Source: Alphaproteobacteria bacterium (GTDB lineage Bacteria > Pseudomonadota > Alphaproteobacteria > Rhodobacterales > Rhodobacteraceae). From it: 64,000 nucleotides of DNA. Positions within the stretch are counted from its first letter, which is position 1; each line of letters opens with the position of its first letter. The notes beneath the pieces were generated by a model, which saw nothing but the letters and a program-made list of their open reading frames with translations, was not told the DNA's origin and did not search any database. Position numbers and translations under genes: made by a program. The DNA lies in contig JAUIBL010000021.1 of the NCBI GenBank assembly GCA_030428355.1, positions 1-64,000 of the forward strand, given 5' to 3'. This document shows, piece after piece, positions 35,559 through 44,523 of this stretch.

Positions 35559-36845
35559 TCAGCTTCCCGGTGTCAGCTTGTGGATAAAGCCCTCATCGGT
35601 TGCTGTGTAAAGGCTGCCATCCGGCCCAAGAACAACCGACCGGAACCGCCCGGTTTCCATCGGCAGGGTCATCTCGGTGACATCCTTTACCTTGAGGTCA
35701 TCGGTCAATTCGATCACGTCGATGCGCTGACCCAGCGGCGTGCCGCCAAAGCCGATCCCCATGATCCCGACCACCATCGCACCGTTCCAGTCGCCCCACT
35801 GCTCGCCCTCGAGGAACGCGGCAGAGGATGTGCCCTGTGACCAGCCATTGTTGTCCCAGATCGGCGGCATGGCGTCAGGATAGGTTTCCAGATCGGTCAT
35901 CGGCATGAAGGCCGCGCGCTCATAGCGGTTCATGCCTTCCATCTGGTTCGGGCTGTAGCCGCAATAATCGTCCGGGCAGTCGCCACGACCGGCCATATTC
36001 GGGCGCGGATCCCAGCCCGCATTGCCGCCATTCTGCAGCACGGTGATCTCGTCCGAATGCCACGGGCCATGCTCTGCCGTGATCGGCGTACCGGTCGCCG
36101 GGTGGAACGCGATACCCTGCACGTTGCGATGGCCATAGGTGAAGGTGCGCTTGTCGAACCCCTCGGGTGGCGTGTTCTCAGGTGCGGCATTGCCGTCGCG
36201 GTCGATGCGCAGCACCTTGCTGCCCATGATCGTCGGGCTTTGCGGCACTTCGCCATTATGCGTGTCGCCCGTCGTCAGATAGATATACCCGTCCGGCCCA
36301 AAACGAACCCGCCCGCCATTATGCGCACCGGTGCCGCCGAAGGGGTGATCCGTGGCTTCCATCTTGTAGGGCACGTCCGCCACGATGTCGGTGCGATCCG
36401 ACACCCCGGTGAAGTCTTCGTTCACCACAAGACGCATCAAACGGTTGGTGTGCGGCGTCACCATGTTCGACGTCGAATAGACGTAAACCTGACGGTTGGT
36501 GGCAAAGTCCGGATCGACCGCGACCCCCATCATCCCTGCCTGACCGTCGCAGAACAGATCATCGGCAGTCGCAGGGTACCCTTCAGCCCCGGACATGCCC
36601 AAGAGCGCGTTCACCTCACCCGAGGGCAGACGCACCGAAAGACCATCGCATTTTTCCGTAAAGAACATCGTTCCATCGTCGAGGAACGACATATCCCACG
36701 GCTCGTCGAGATCTGACAGAACAACCGTGTGTTGCAGACTGCTTGTGTTGATTGATTGCGCGGACACCGATGAAAGGCTTGCGAATGCCCCTGTCATAAG
36801 TGGCACAAGCGCCATGATTGCGGTTGTTCGAGACAGATGACCCAT
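35559..36845 (-). CDS. PQQ-dependent sugar dehydrogenase (glucose/sorbosone type)
   Basis: A 428-residue exported six-bladed beta-propeller. The signal peptide (MALVPLMTGAFASLSSVSAQS) ends near residue 31. DEPWDMSFLDDGTMFFTEK, GMMGVAVDPDFATNRQVYVYST, GGTGAHNGGRVRFGPDGYIYLTTGD and FTYGHRNVQGIAFHP are hallmark blocks of the soluble glucose dehydrogenase/Asd group. The histidine in AHNGG is the catalytic-type residue. Several Cys (KCDGL, LFCDG, GDCPDDYCGY) may form disulfides. It would oxidise an aldose in the periplasm. The cofactor supply (pqq genes) is not in the window. Start ATG 36843-36845 after GGGAGGAG. Confidence 0.85.
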   Translation of the reverse strand: MGHLSRTTAIMALVPLMTGAFASLSSVSAQSINTSSLQHTVVLSDLDEPWDMSFLDDGTMFFTEKCDGLSVRLPSGEVNALLGMSGAEGYPATADDLFCDGQAGMMGVAVDPDFATNRQVYVYSTSNMVTPHTNRLMRLVVNEDFTGVSDRTDIVADVPYKMEATDHPFGGTGAHNGGRVRFGPDGYIYLTTGDTHNGEVPQSPTIMGSKVLRIDRDGNAAPENTPPEGFDKRTFTYGHRNVQGIAFHPATGTPITAEHGPWHSDEITVLQNGGNAGWDPRPNMAGRGDCPDDYCGYSPNQMEGMNRYERAAFMPMTDLETYPDAMPPIWDNNGWSQGTSSAAFLEGEQWGDWNGAMVVGIMGIGFGGTPLGQRIDVIELTDDLKVKDVTEMTLPMETGRFRSVVLGPDGSLYTATDEGFIHKLTPGS

Positions 36846-37014
36846 AAACTCCTCCCTGAATTATGGACTGTCCAATTTCCTCCGAGGACGCAGGTCAAGG
36901 TTGTGACTGCGTCAATTGGACACACGTCATCTAGAGTTGCCCCTACGTTAATCAACATCCCGCATGCATGTTTTTTCGGCGTCGTCGTATCGACCCTCTG
37001 TCGCGCGACCGCTG

Positions 37015-38307
37015 TCAGACCACCACGTCCAGCCGATCCTGCGCGCCGACACCAAAAACGCGTTTGTAGCGGTCGATCTGCTCCTGCGGCCCCATCGCCT
37101 TGTTGGGGTTGTCCGACAGCTTGACCGTCGGCTTTCCATCCGCCGCAACCGCCTTGCAGACAAGGCTGAACGGGGCCAGCCGGTCATCCGGGGTCAAACC
37201 CCGGAAATCATTGGTCAGCAGCGTCCCCCACCCGAACGAGACCCGCACGCGACCGGCAAACTGCGACTGCAATTCAAGGATCTTGTCCACATCCAGCCCG
37301 TCCGAGAAGATCACCAGCTTCTTCGTCGGGTCCTCACCCCGCTCTTTCCACCAGCGGATCGCGGTTTCGGCCCCGGTTGCCGGATCCCCGGAATCGATCC
37401 GGATGCCCGTCCAACCGGCAAGCCAATCGGGCGCATTTTTCAGGAAACCCTCGGTGCCATAGGTGTCCGGCAGGATCATCCGCAGATTGCCTTCGTGTTC
37501 TTCGTGCCAGTCGGCCAGAACATCATAAGGCGCTTTCGCCAGCGCCGCGTCATCCTCGGCCAGGGCCGCATAGACCATCGGCAACTCATGCGCGTTGGTG
37601 CCAATCGCCTCGAGGTCGCGGTTTTTGGCGATCAGGCAGTTCGACGTACCGACGAAACTATCGCCCAACCCTTCGTACATCGCCTGCACGCACCAGTCCT
37701 GCCAGAGGAACGAATGCCGCCGCCGCGTGCCGAAATCGGCGATGCGCAACTCCGGAACCTCGCGCAGCTTTTCGATCTTCTCCCACAGCTTGGTCATTGC
37801 GCGGGCATAGAGCACCTGCAGCTCAAACCGCCCCATATCGTTCAGAACCGCGCGCCCGCGCAGCTCCATCAGCACGGCCAGCGCCGGGATCTCCCACAGC
37901 ATCACCTCGGGCCATGCGCCCTCGAATGTCAGCTCGTACTGATCGCCCACCCGTTCGAGATGATAGGGCGGCAGGCGCAACTGCTCGAACCACTCCATGA
38001 AATCCGGGCGGAACATCTGGCGCTTGCCGTAAAACGTGTTCCCGCGCAGCCATGTGCTTTCATTGCGCCGCAGAGACAACGACCTGATGTGATCCAACTG
38101 CTCACGCAATTCGCCCTCATCGATCAGCTTGGCCAAGGGCACATGCGAGGACCGGTTGATCAGGCTGAACGTCACCTGCGTGTCGCGCTTGTTGCGGAAC
38201 ACCGACTGGCACATCAGCAGCTTGTAGAAATCCGTGTCGATGAGCGACCGCACAATCGGGTCGATCTTCCATTTGTGGTTCCAGACACGGGTGGCAATAT
38301 CAACCAT
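37015..38307 (-). CDS. pncB: Nicotinate phosphoribosyltransferase
   Basis: A 430-residue enzyme that joins nicotinate and PRPP to form nicotinate mononucleotide in NAD salvage. The start is MVDIATRVWNHKWKIDPIVRSLIDTDFYKL. FGTRRRHSFLWQDW carries the histidine that is phosphorylated during ATP-driven turnover. GTSNCLIAKNRDLEAIGTNAHELPM and GIRIDSGDP are phosphoribosyl-binding blocks. ATG 38305-38307 (GGAG upstream) was preferred to an in-frame Met four codons earlier. pncA, which supplies nicotinate from nicotinamide, lies two genes upstream on the same strand. Confidence 0.95.
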   Translation of the reverse strand: MVDIATRVWNHKWKIDPIVRSLIDTDFYKLLMCQSVFRNKRDTQVTFSLINRSSHVPLAKLIDEGELREQLDHIRSLSLRRNESTWLRGNTFYGKRQMFRPDFMEWFEQLRLPPYHLERVGDQYELTFEGAWPEVMLWEIPALAVLMELRGRAVLNDMGRFELQVLYARAMTKLWEKIEKLREVPELRIADFGTRRRHSFLWQDWCVQAMYEGLGDSFVGTSNCLIAKNRDLEAIGTNAHELPMVYAALAEDDAALAKAPYDVLADWHEEHEGNLRMILPDTYGTEGFLKNAPDWLAGWTGIRIDSGDPATGAETAIRWWKERGEDPTKKLVIFSDGLDVDKILELQSQFAGRVRVSFGWGTLLTNDFRGLTPDDRLAPFSLVCKAVAADGKPTVKLSDNPNKAMGPQEQIDRYKRVFGVGAQDRLDVVV

Positions 38308-38367
38308 GAGGGTCTCCAAAGGCGCAGGCGCCTCGCTTAGACCAATCCGGCCCGGACTTGTCCAGTG

Positions 38368-38832
38368 TCAGTGGGTCTTGTCCCAATTGGCAAGCTCTTC
38401 ATCGCGGATGCGTTCACAGGTCGCCTCGTCCACCCCCAGCAACCCGGCAATCTCGCCAACCAGCAAGTCTTCCTTGGCGTGCCGGTTGCCATCGGCATAG
38501 ACCACATCCCAAAGCGCCGCGACGGCTGCTTCGCGCTGCTCTTCGCTGATATTTTCGGTCAGGATCGCCGCAAGATCGGCGGTCTTGGGCAAGGCATGTT
38601 CCAGCTTTTCGCACTGCGCCCGCATCTTCGCGGCCTCCAGCGGTTTCAGCCCGTTCATCTTGGCGAGAACCCGGTCGATCTCTTCGACCTCCTGAAACAG
38701 ATAGGCCTTGTCCGCCATCGCGGTCCGCACCATCAGCGCCCCCAGCGCATATTTTGCATCCGCAGGCGGCAGGGGTGTCGTGGGTGTCGATGTGTCAAAC
38801 AGGGACAGAACACGTTCGATCATGGCATGCAT
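38368..38832 (-). CDS. TerB-family (tellurite-resistance-like) protein
   Basis: A 154-residue all-helical protein of the TerB/DjlA-N type: ADAKYALGALMVRTAMADKAYLFQEVEEIDRVLAKMNGL, then ALWDVVYADGNRHAKEDLLVGEIAGLLGV. The two acidic helices (ADKAYLFQEVEEID and YADGNRHAKEDLLV) are the family's metal-binding-like sites. It has no signal peptide and is likely cytoplasmic. No other ter gene is present, so tellurite resistance is not implied. It is on the same strand as pncB, 60 bases upstream of it. Confidence 0.8.
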   Translation of the reverse strand: MHAMIERVLSLFDTSTPTTPLPPADAKYALGALMVRTAMADKAYLFQEVEEIDRVLAKMNGLKPLEAAKMRAQCEKLEHALPKTADLAAILTENISEEQREAAVAALWDVVYADGNRHAKEDLLVGEIAGLLGVDEATCERIRDEELANWDKTH

Positions 38833-38913
38833 GGCAAGGGGCCTTTGAACAGGGGTTTGGGCGTCAGTCTACGCAAGTCGCCCGCGCGGACAAAGGACGA
38901 AACTGCAATGCCG

Positions 38914-39615
38914 TCAGGCACGGGACAGGTCGTGCTTGCTGCGCTTCAGTTCCGCATCCAGTTCGGCGGGCTTGTGGCGGGCTGTGGCCAAAGCCTCTTC
39001 AAGGCTTTTGCCCTCGACCGCCGCCGCGGCAACACGGGCAAGGGCATAGGTCGACACACGTTTCACCCCTTTGAGGGCCGACCGGCTCAGGCCAATGGCG
39101 GCAAGATAAGTATGGTAGGGCCCAAGCGTTCCCGGCCCGCTGGCCGCCTGCCCTTCGGACACGGCTTTGCACGCCGCCACATCGGTGGACACATAGGCCC
39201 GGCAGATCATCGGCCGCGCGTCATAAGCCCGACAACTGCGCGTCCCCGGGTCCAGCGACGGACAGGCCTTTGGGTGCCACGCGCGCCCATCGGGTTGCCC
39301 GGCCAAAGGCGCAAGCGCTATGTGCAAAGCTGTCGCTTCGGCTTCGGTGATCGTTCCGCCATCCTCACCCGTCAGGATGCAGCAGAACGCACAGCCATCG
39401 GCACAGGCCAACCCCTGCGGCGACAGGGCGGACAGCGCCACCCGACCGACACCGGTTGCGGCGGTCCCATCGGCCAGCTCTTTGCCGGCGCGGGCAACAT
39501 CCGCCTGCGCACCGACATAGGCCATCAACCCCCGCCGCGCGCGGTCGGTCACCTCGGGCGCACTGCCCGAGCGGGCCTTGCTCAGACGGTCAAGCAGCGT
39601 TGGGGTTTTGCTCAT
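38914..39615 (-). CDS. YkgJ-family cysteine-cluster protein
   Basis: A 233-residue protein with the zinc/iron-cluster pattern of the YkgJ family: CADGCAFCC near residue 71, a second group C-x8-CRAYDARPMICRAY, and a further Cys in VAACKAV. Such proteins are thought to bind a metal or Fe-S cluster; no function is established. It starts with ATG overlapping the pncA stop by four bases, so it is translationally coupled to pncA. Confidence 0.8.
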   Translation of the reverse strand: MSKTPTLLDRLSKARSGSAPEVTDRARRGLMAYVGAQADVARAGKELADGTAATGVGRVALSALSPQGLACADGCAFCCILTGEDGGTITEAEATALHIALAPLAGQPDGRAWHPKACPSLDPGTRSCRAYDARPMICRAYVSTDVAACKAVSEGQAASGPGTLGPYHTYLAAIGLSRSALKGVKRVSTYALARVAAAAVEGKSLEEALATARHKPAELDAELKRSKHDLSRA

Positions 39616-40205
39616 GCCAGCGTCACACCGGCCTTGAGCATATCCGCCTTGGCAGTCTCCAAGGATCCGTTCAGGTCAATCGCGCGGCAGAGATCCAGTT
39701 TCACGGTCACATCGAACCCCAGTTTCGCCGCATCAATCGCGGAATAGGCAACACAGAAATCCGTGGCGAGGCCCACCATCGTCAGCTTTGTGATGCCCCG
39801 TGTGCGCAGATAGCCTTCCAGCCCTGTCGGCGTTGTGTGGTCATTCTCGAAAAACGCCGAATAGCTGTCGATGGCACGGCGGAAACCCTTACGGATCACC
39901 ATCTCGGCACGGTCGGTATGCAGGTCCGCGTGAAATGCCGCACCCTCCGACCCGATCACACAGTGATCCGGCCAGAGCACCTGCGGACCGTACGGCATGT
40001 CGATCAGACCGTACGGATCCTGCCCGTCATGCTGCGAGGCAAAGCTCGCATGATCCGCCGGGTGCCAATCCTGTGTCAGCACCACCGCCTCGGCCCCGTC
40101 CATCAGCGCGTTGATGCCGGGGACGATCTGGTCGCCCTCGGGCACGGCCAGCGCACCGCCGGGGCAGAAATCGTTTTGCACGTCGATGACGATCAGCCCG
40201 GACAT
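39612..40205 (-). CDS. pncA: Nicotinamidase (isochorismatase-like)
   Basis: A 197-residue cysteine hydrolase converting nicotinamide to nicotinate. The catalytic triad is D8 (VIDVQNDF), K106 ([16 protein letters not shown]) and C151 ([12 protein letters not shown]). The metal site D46/H48/H52 is in [12 protein letters not shown], with H81. The set of these residues distinguishes it from other isochorismatase-fold proteins. It is first in a run of minus-strand genes pncA, ykgJ-like, terB-like and pncB, so NAD salvage is grouped here. Confidence 0.93.
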   Translation of the reverse strand: MSGLIVIDVQNDFCPGGALAVPEGDQIVPGINALMDGAEAVVLTQDWHPADHASFASQHDGQDPYGLIDMPYGPQVLWPDHCVIGSEGAAFHADLHTDRAEMVIRKGFRRAIDSYSAFFENDHTTPTGLEGYLRTRGITKLTMVGLATDFCVAYSAIDAAKLGFDVTVKLDLCRAIDLNGSLETAKADMLKAGVTLA

Positions 40206-40317
40206 CGGGAAGCCTCCTCTTGGATATGTCTTGGGTAAGAACCCTGTCCCCAGGGGTCAAGGGTTGCGGCATTCAGGAACCTTGCCTGACGGGGATTCGA
40301 GGCGTAAGTGCGCGCCC

Positions 40318-41238
40318 ATGTTCACGGTTTGCGCACTTTACCACTTCACCCGCTTTGATGACCCGGCTTCGCTGCGCGAGCCGCTGCTCGCCATGTGCCG
40401 CGACAACGCCATCACCGGAACCCTGCTGCTGGCCAAGGAAGGCATCAACGGCACCGTCGCCGGACCCGAGGCTGGCATCGATGCCTTGTTGACCCATCTG
40501 CGCGCCCTGCCCGGTTGCGCCGATCTGGAATGGAAGCTTTCGACCGCGCAGGACCGTCCCTTCGCCCGCATGAAGGTGCGGCTGAAGAAAGAGATCGTCA
40601 CGATGGGCGTGCCCGATGTCGATCCGCGCGCGAAGGTGGGCCATTACGTGCAGCCGTCCGAGTGGAACGAGTTGATCCAAAGCCCGGATGTGGCGGTGAT
40701 CGACACCCGCAACGATTACGAGGTCGCCATTGGCACTTTTGAGGGTGCAGTCGATCCCGAGACCGACAGCTTCCGCGAGTTCCCCGCATGGTGGGAAAAG
40801 AACAAGGACCGCTTCCACAACAAGCGGATCGCCATGTTCTGCACCGGCGGCATTCGCTGCGAAAAATCCACCAACTACCTGATCAGTCAGGGGGTTGAAG
40901 AGGTCTATCACCTCAAGGGTGGCATCCTGAAATACCTTGAAGAGGTGCCTGCGGACCAAAGCACCTGGCAGGGGGAGTGCTTTGTCTTTGATGGTCGGGT
41001 GTCGGTTGGACATGGACTCAAGGAAGGGCCGCATTTGCTTTGCCATGCCTGCCGCCGCCCGATTTTACCGGATGATAAAAGTCGCCCTGATTACGAGCAC
41101 GGCGTGTCCTGTCATCTGTGCATCAATGAGACCTCGGACGAAGACAAGGCGCGGTTCCGCGAACGGCAAAAGCAGATCCGACTTGCCGAAGCGCGGGGCG
41201 AGCGGCATCTGCATGCGGATGTGGTTGACGAAACGTGA
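40318..41238 (+). CDS. trhO: tRNA 5-hydroxyuridine-34 synthase TrhO (rhodanese family)
   Basis: A 306-residue protein of the YceA/TrhO family that hydroxylates wobble U34 of tRNAs. The N-terminal ferredoxin-like domain ([16 protein letters not shown]) is followed by a rhodanese domain ([22 protein letters not shown]) with the active loop [12 protein letters not shown], and a C-terminal Cys-rich tail with CHACRRP and CHLC that may hold zinc. The start at 40318 ([13 protein letters not shown]) matches the family; in-frame starts further up (to 40111) cross the pncA start region. It is divergent from pncA. Confidence 0.93.
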   Translation: MFTVCALYHFTRFDDPASLREPLLAMCRDNAITGTLLLAKEGINGTVAGPEAGIDALLTHLRALPGCADLEWKLSTAQDRPFARMKVRLKKEIVTMGVPDVDPRAKVGHYVQPSEWNELIQSPDVAVIDTRNDYEVAIGTFEGAVDPETDSFREFPAWWEKNKDRFHNKRIAMFCTGGIRCEKSTNYLISQGVEEVYHLKGGILKYLEEVPADQSTWQGECFVFDGRVSVGHGLKEGPHLLCHACRRPILPDDKSRPDYEHGVSCHLCINETSDEDKARFRERQKQIRLAEARGERHLHADVVDET

Positions 41239-41259
41239 ATAGGTCCGGACCGGCCCTAT

Positions 41260-41277
41260 TGTTTCGCATGCGAAACA
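41260..41277. repeat. Perfect 18-base palindrome after trhO
   Basis: TGTTTCGCATGCGAAACA is a perfect inverted repeat without loop (centre CATG), 22 bases past the trhO stop. It can fold as a short hairpin; no T-run follows, so it is not a classical terminator. Confidence 0.75.
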
Positions 41278-41313
41278 TTGGGTCAGGTTTTGTGCCCTTT
41301 CCCGTTCATAGTT

Positions 41314-41370
41314 TTTTATGGGGTCTGGACTAAGATTCTTCGTACGAAGAATCTCGGCCCCACCATAAAA
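41314..41370. repeat. Nested inverted repeat with a perfect 22-base palindrome
   Basis: Outer arms TTTTATGG (41314-41321) and CCATAAAA (41363-41370) enclose GG../..CC and a perfect 22-base palindrome at 41333-41354 (arms AGATTCTTCGT and ACGAAGAATCT, centre GTAC). The element sits between two convergent genes and may terminate both ways, or be a REP-like or protein-binding site. Confidence 0.7.
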
Positions 41371-41425
41371 TTTTGGGGACGGGACGGCTATACCCCGACG
41401 ACGGTTTTGCCAATCACAAAACGGA

Positions 41426-41758
41426 TCACCGCCGCAGCGCGACACGCGAGTCCGACCACCCATCGACCGAGCATTTCGCCCGGACGAAAAGCGGTCCGTC
41501 AGGCAGGTCGCTTATAGTCAGGCTGCGGGTAAAGGGCTGCTCCTCCACATGTGGATGCAGCAATTCCCGCGTCCCGATCACGGTGCCATCCTCGGTCTCG
41601 ATCCGCCAGCCATCCGCGTAGTGATCCCACCCCGTGTCCGGATGGGCCAAAGTGACGGACACCCGCGATCCGGACATCTCGACCCCGACAATCTGAGGCG
41701 GATCGGCAAGAGCGGGCGCTGCGAAACAGCACAAAGCGATCAGGGAACGGGTTAACAT
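41426..41758 (-). CDS. Small exported protein of unknown function
   Basis: A 110-residue protein with a clear signal peptide (MLTRSLIALCCFAAPALADPP, cleavage near ALA-DP). The mature part is beta-rich (IVGVEMSGSRVSVTLAHPDTGWDHYADGWRIETEDGTVIGTREL and FTRSLTISDLPDGPLFVRAKCSVDGW), like a small fibronectin-III or immunoglobulin-like sandwich. It should be periplasmic. It follows the DUF599-type gene on the same strand after a short gap. No function can be assigned. Confidence 0.65.
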   Translation of the reverse strand: MLTRSLIALCCFAAPALADPPQIVGVEMSGSRVSVTLAHPDTGWDHYADGWRIETEDGTVIGTRELLHPHVEEQPFTRSLTISDLPDGPLFVRAKCSVDGWSDSRVALRR

Positions 41759-41793
41759 GGACGCAGACTAGCAGACCCATCTTCACCCTGCGG

Positions 41794-42504
41794 TCACGTT
41801 TTCGCGTCCGGTGCCCCGTGCAACAACACATGCCGCGATTGCGACGCGAATTCCCGGCGCAGGATCACCAGAAGCGTGACCAACGTGGCAAGGATCAACG
41901 GCCCTGCCCCCAAGAGCCAGGCCGACGAGGCGATCCCGAAATAGACCGACCGCAATCCCCGATTGTACCCGCGCGCGGCGGTGATGTTCACCTCGCCCGC
42001 CTGTAGCGCAATCGGCAGGGCTTTGGGATCGTCCGGGTCATTGGGCACGGCGGCCATGATGACCGAGCAATAGCCAAAGAGCCGGTGCGACCAGACGAAT
42101 TTCAGAAACGCGTTCGCGGCGAACAGCAGCAGGACCAGCAGTTTCACCTCAAGAAGAAAGATCGGATCGCTTTCCAGCGTCAGATCCTGCGCCACGCCGC
42201 GCAGGCGTTCGGCATTGCCCAAAAGCGCAAAGCCCCCGCCGATGGCGATCATGCTGGCCGAAGCGAAAAAGGCCGTGCCCTGCCGCAGGCTGGAAATGAT
42301 CTGGCTGTCAAAGATGCGCGGATCGCGCTGCACGAACTGGCGCATCCAGTCGCGGCGGAACTCGGCCATGATCTGCGAGGTCGAGGGAAAGGATTTGGGC
42401 GCGTTCTCGATCAGCAGGCTGCATCCGACCCAACAGGCGATCAACAACCCCAGTCCCACCGCATCCAGCGTGGTGAACAGCGACAGGCGGTCAAGCCAGT
42501 CCAT
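41794..42504 (-). CDS. DUF599 membrane protein
   Basis: A 236-residue inner-membrane protein with four strong hydrophobic helices (VGLGLLIACWVGCSLLI, ASMIAIGGGFALLG, VKLLVLLLFAANAFLKFVWSHRLFGY and the C-terminal LLGAGPLILATLVTLLVIL). The central RRDWMRQFVQRDPRIFDSQIISSLRQGTAFFAS stretch and AARGYNRGLRSVYFG are conserved in DUF599 proteins, whose role is unknown. It starts three bases after the stop of the HemJ/CopD-like gene, so the pair is cotranscribed. Confidence 0.8.
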   Translation of the reverse strand: MDWLDRLSLFTTLDAVGLGLLIACWVGCSLLIENAPKSFPSTSQIMAEFRRDWMRQFVQRDPRIFDSQIISSLRQGTAFFASASMIAIGGGFALLGNAERLRGVAQDLTLESDPIFLLEVKLLVLLLFAANAFLKFVWSHRLFGYCSVIMAAVPNDPDDPKALPIALQAGEVNITAARGYNRGLRSVYFGIASSAWLLGAGPLILATLVTLLVILRREFASQSRHVLLHGAPDAKT

Positions 42505-42507
42505 CGC

Positions 42508-42918
42508 TCAGAACGGCTTGACGACCACAACCCAGAGGATCGCGATCGCGCCGAAGACACTGATCTCGTTGAAGATGCGCAGGTAGCGGTCGGATTCGGT
42601 AAACACCCCGCGTTTCGCACGCAGCACCAGTCGCCCGGTCCATGTGTAATGCAGCGCCAGCAGTGACACGAGACCCAGCTTGAGCCAGACCCATCCCGGC
42701 ATCCCCCAGAGACCCCCCAGCCAGAGGCCGGTGATGATTGCAATCACACCCAACCCGGCGGAAAACCGGTAGAGCCGGATTGTCAGATCCCCCAGGGGAC
42801 CGAATTCGCCGATCCGGTCAAATTCCCGTTTCCAATAGATGAGGGCACGCGGCACGGCGAAAATCGAGGTCATCCACCCCATGACGCACAGAATATGAAT
42901 GATCTTGATCCAGTCCAT
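42508..42918 (-). CDS. HemJ/CopD-like four-helix membrane protein
   Basis: A 136-residue protein with four transmembrane helices: WIKIIHILCVMGWMTSIFAVPRALIYW, LYRFSAGLGVIAIITGLWLGG, WVWLKLGLVSLLALHYTWTGRLVL and FNEISVFGAIAILWVVVVKPF. The histidine in helix one and the K/H of WLKLGLVSLLALHY match the HemJ/CopD group; HemJ is the heme-binding protoporphyrinogen oxidase of many Proteobacteria. It is divergent from glcDEF. Whether it is true HemJ or a paralogue cannot be settled by inspection. Confidence 0.65.
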   Translation of the reverse strand: MDWIKIIHILCVMGWMTSIFAVPRALIYWKREFDRIGEFGPLGDLTIRLYRFSAGLGVIAIITGLWLGGLWGMPGWVWLKLGLVSLLALHYTWTGRLVLRAKRGVFTESDRYLRIFNEISVFGAIAILWVVVVKPF

Positions 42919-43003
42919 GCTCGCTTGGTGACGGGGCTTTGCGCCAAAGGCAAGAGGCGCAGATGTCGCTTGGGATGAATTTTTCTCTGGTCAACCCACC
43001 CAT

Positions 43004-43026
43004 ATTGGTTATATCTTTTTACCAAT
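43004..43026. promoter_or_regulatory. Candidate operator of the glcDEF operon
   Basis: ATTGGT (43004-43009) and ACCAAT (43021-43026) form a six-base inverted repeat separated by 11 AT-rich bases, immediately before the glcD ribosome site. It could bind a GntR-type (GlcC/LldR-like) regulator, although the usual spacing of that family is shorter. Confidence 0.4.
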
Positions 43027-43040
43027 TCGGAGGATTCACC

Positions 43041-44489
43041 ATGCAGATGCCCACGCCAGACGCCCATGTCCTGTCCCGCAAGGCCCAGATCGTCGCCCGC
43101 CTGCAGGAGGTTCTGCCGCAGGATGCGGTGATCTCCGACGAGAGCGAAACCCGCGCCTATGAGTGTGACGCGCTCACCGCGTACCGGTGTCCGCCGCTCG
43201 CGGTTGTACTGCCGTCTTCGACCCAAGAGGTGTCAGCCGTCCTGCGGGTCTGTCACGAGATGGGCGTACCGGTGGTGCCGCGCGGATCAGGCACGTCGCT
43301 TGCGGGGGGCGCGTTGCCCACGGCGGATTGTGTGCTTCTGGGTGTGGCGCGGATGTATGACGTGCTGGAAACCGATTATGACAACCGCTTCATCCGGGTG
43401 CAGACCGGGCGCACCAACCTGAGCGTCACGGGTGCTGTGGAGGCGGATGGGTTCTTTTACGCGCCCGATCCCTCGTCGCAGCTCGCCTGTGCCATCGCGG
43501 GCAATATCGCGATGAACTCGGGCGGGGCCCATTGCCTGAAATATGGCGTCACCACCAATAACCTTATGGGCGTCACGATGGTGCAGATGGATGGCACGAT
43601 CATGGAGATCGGCGGCAAGCACCTGGATGCGGGTGGCTATGATCTGCTCGGTCTGATCTGCGGGTCGGAAGGTCAGTTGGGCGTCGTCACCGAGGCCACG
43701 CTGCGCATCCTGCCGAAACCCGAAGGCGCACGGCCTGTGTTGATGGGGTTCGATTCGAACGAAGTGGCCGGTGCCTGTGTGGCCGACATCATCAAGGCGG
43801 GCGTTCTGCCCGTGGCGATCGAATTCATGGACCGCCCCTGCATCGAAGCGACCGAAGCCTTTGCCAAGGCGGGTTATCCGATGTGCGAGGCTCTGCTGAT
43901 CGTCGAGGTCGAAGGCAGCCCGGCCGAGATTGACGAGCAGCTTGCGCTGATCCTCGAGATCGCGCGGCGGCACAACCCGGTGGAGTTACGCGAGGCCAAG
44001 GATGCCGATGAGGCCGGACGCATCTGGCTGGGCCGCAAGTCGGCCTTTGGCGCGATGGGGCAGATCAACGATTACATGTGTCTCGACGGCACGATCCCGG
44101 TGTCGGAACTGCCGTATGTGCTGCGCCGCATCGGCGAGATGTCCAAGGAATACGGGTTGGATGTCGCCAACGTGTTCCATGCGGGTGACGGCAACATGCA
44201 CCCGCTGATCCTCTTCGATGCGAACAAGGAAGGTGATCTGGAACTGTGCGAAGCGTTCGGCGCCGACATCCTGCGTCTTTGCGTTGAAGTGGGAGGATGC
44301 CTGACCGGAGAACATGGCGTCGGCATCGAGAAGCGCGACCTGATGGTCGATCAGTTCGCGCCTGCGGATCTGGAGGCGCAGATGGCGGTGAAGGACGTGT
44401 TCGATCCGGCGTGGCTGCTCAACCCGGCCAAGGTGTTCCCGTTGGCGGCGTCGGAAAGCCGCCGCAGCGTGGCGCTGGCGGCTGAGTGA
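43041..44489 (+). CDS. glcD: Glycolate oxidase, FAD subunit GlcD
   Basis: A 482-residue FAD-linked oxidase of the vanillyl-alcohol-oxidase fold. VVPRGSGTSLAGGALP is the FAD-binding PP-loop, CAIAGNIAMNSGGAHCLKYGVTTNNLMG the second flavin segment, and FHAGDGNMHPLI and LTGEHGVGIEKR carry the histidines of the metal/substrate site. With GlcE and GlcF it oxidises glycolate to glyoxylate and passes electrons to the membrane chain. The start at 43041 follows CGGAGG; the in-frame start at 42939 lies far upstream of the family's N-terminus. Confidence 0.95.
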   Translation: MQMPTPDAHVLSRKAQIVARLQEVLPQDAVISDESETRAYECDALTAYRCPPLAVVLPSSTQEVSAVLRVCHEMGVPVVPRGSGTSLAGGALPTADCVLLGVARMYDVLETDYDNRFIRVQTGRTNLSVTGAVEADGFFYAPDPSSQLACAIAGNIAMNSGGAHCLKYGVTTNNLMGVTMVQMDGTIMEIGGKHLDAGGYDLLGLICGSEGQLGVVTEATLRILPKPEGARPVLMGFDSNEVAGACVADIIKAGVLPVAIEFMDRPCIEATEAFAKAGYPMCEALLIVEVEGSPAEIDEQLALILEIARRHNPVELREAKDADEAGRIWLGRKSAFGAMGQINDYMCLDGTIPVSELPYVLRRIGEMSKEYGLDVANVFHAGDGNMHPLILFDANKEGDLELCEAFGADILRLCVEVGGCLTGEHGVGIEKRDLMVDQFAPADLEAQMAVKDVFDPAWLLNPAKVFPLAASESRRSVALAAE

Positions 44490-44492
44490 AAC

Positions 44493-44510
44493 TTGGGGGC
44501 CAGCCCCCAA
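44493..44510. repeat. Hairpin between glcD and glcE
   Basis: TTGGGGGC-CA-GCCCCCAA is an eight-pair inverted repeat in the 34-base spacer. It may stabilise or process the operon mRNA so that GlcD and GlcE are made at different levels. Confidence 0.6.
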
Positions 44511-44523
44511 ACCCCCGGAGTTT

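Noticed and set aside
41063-41080. Possible third copy of the TTTTACC..GGTAAAA element
   Set aside because: It has a mismatch, lies inside the trhO coding region, and is explained by the codons of a conserved segment.
42939-43040. N-terminal extension of glcD
   Set aside because: It would cover the likely operator and ribosome site and has no match to GlcD.
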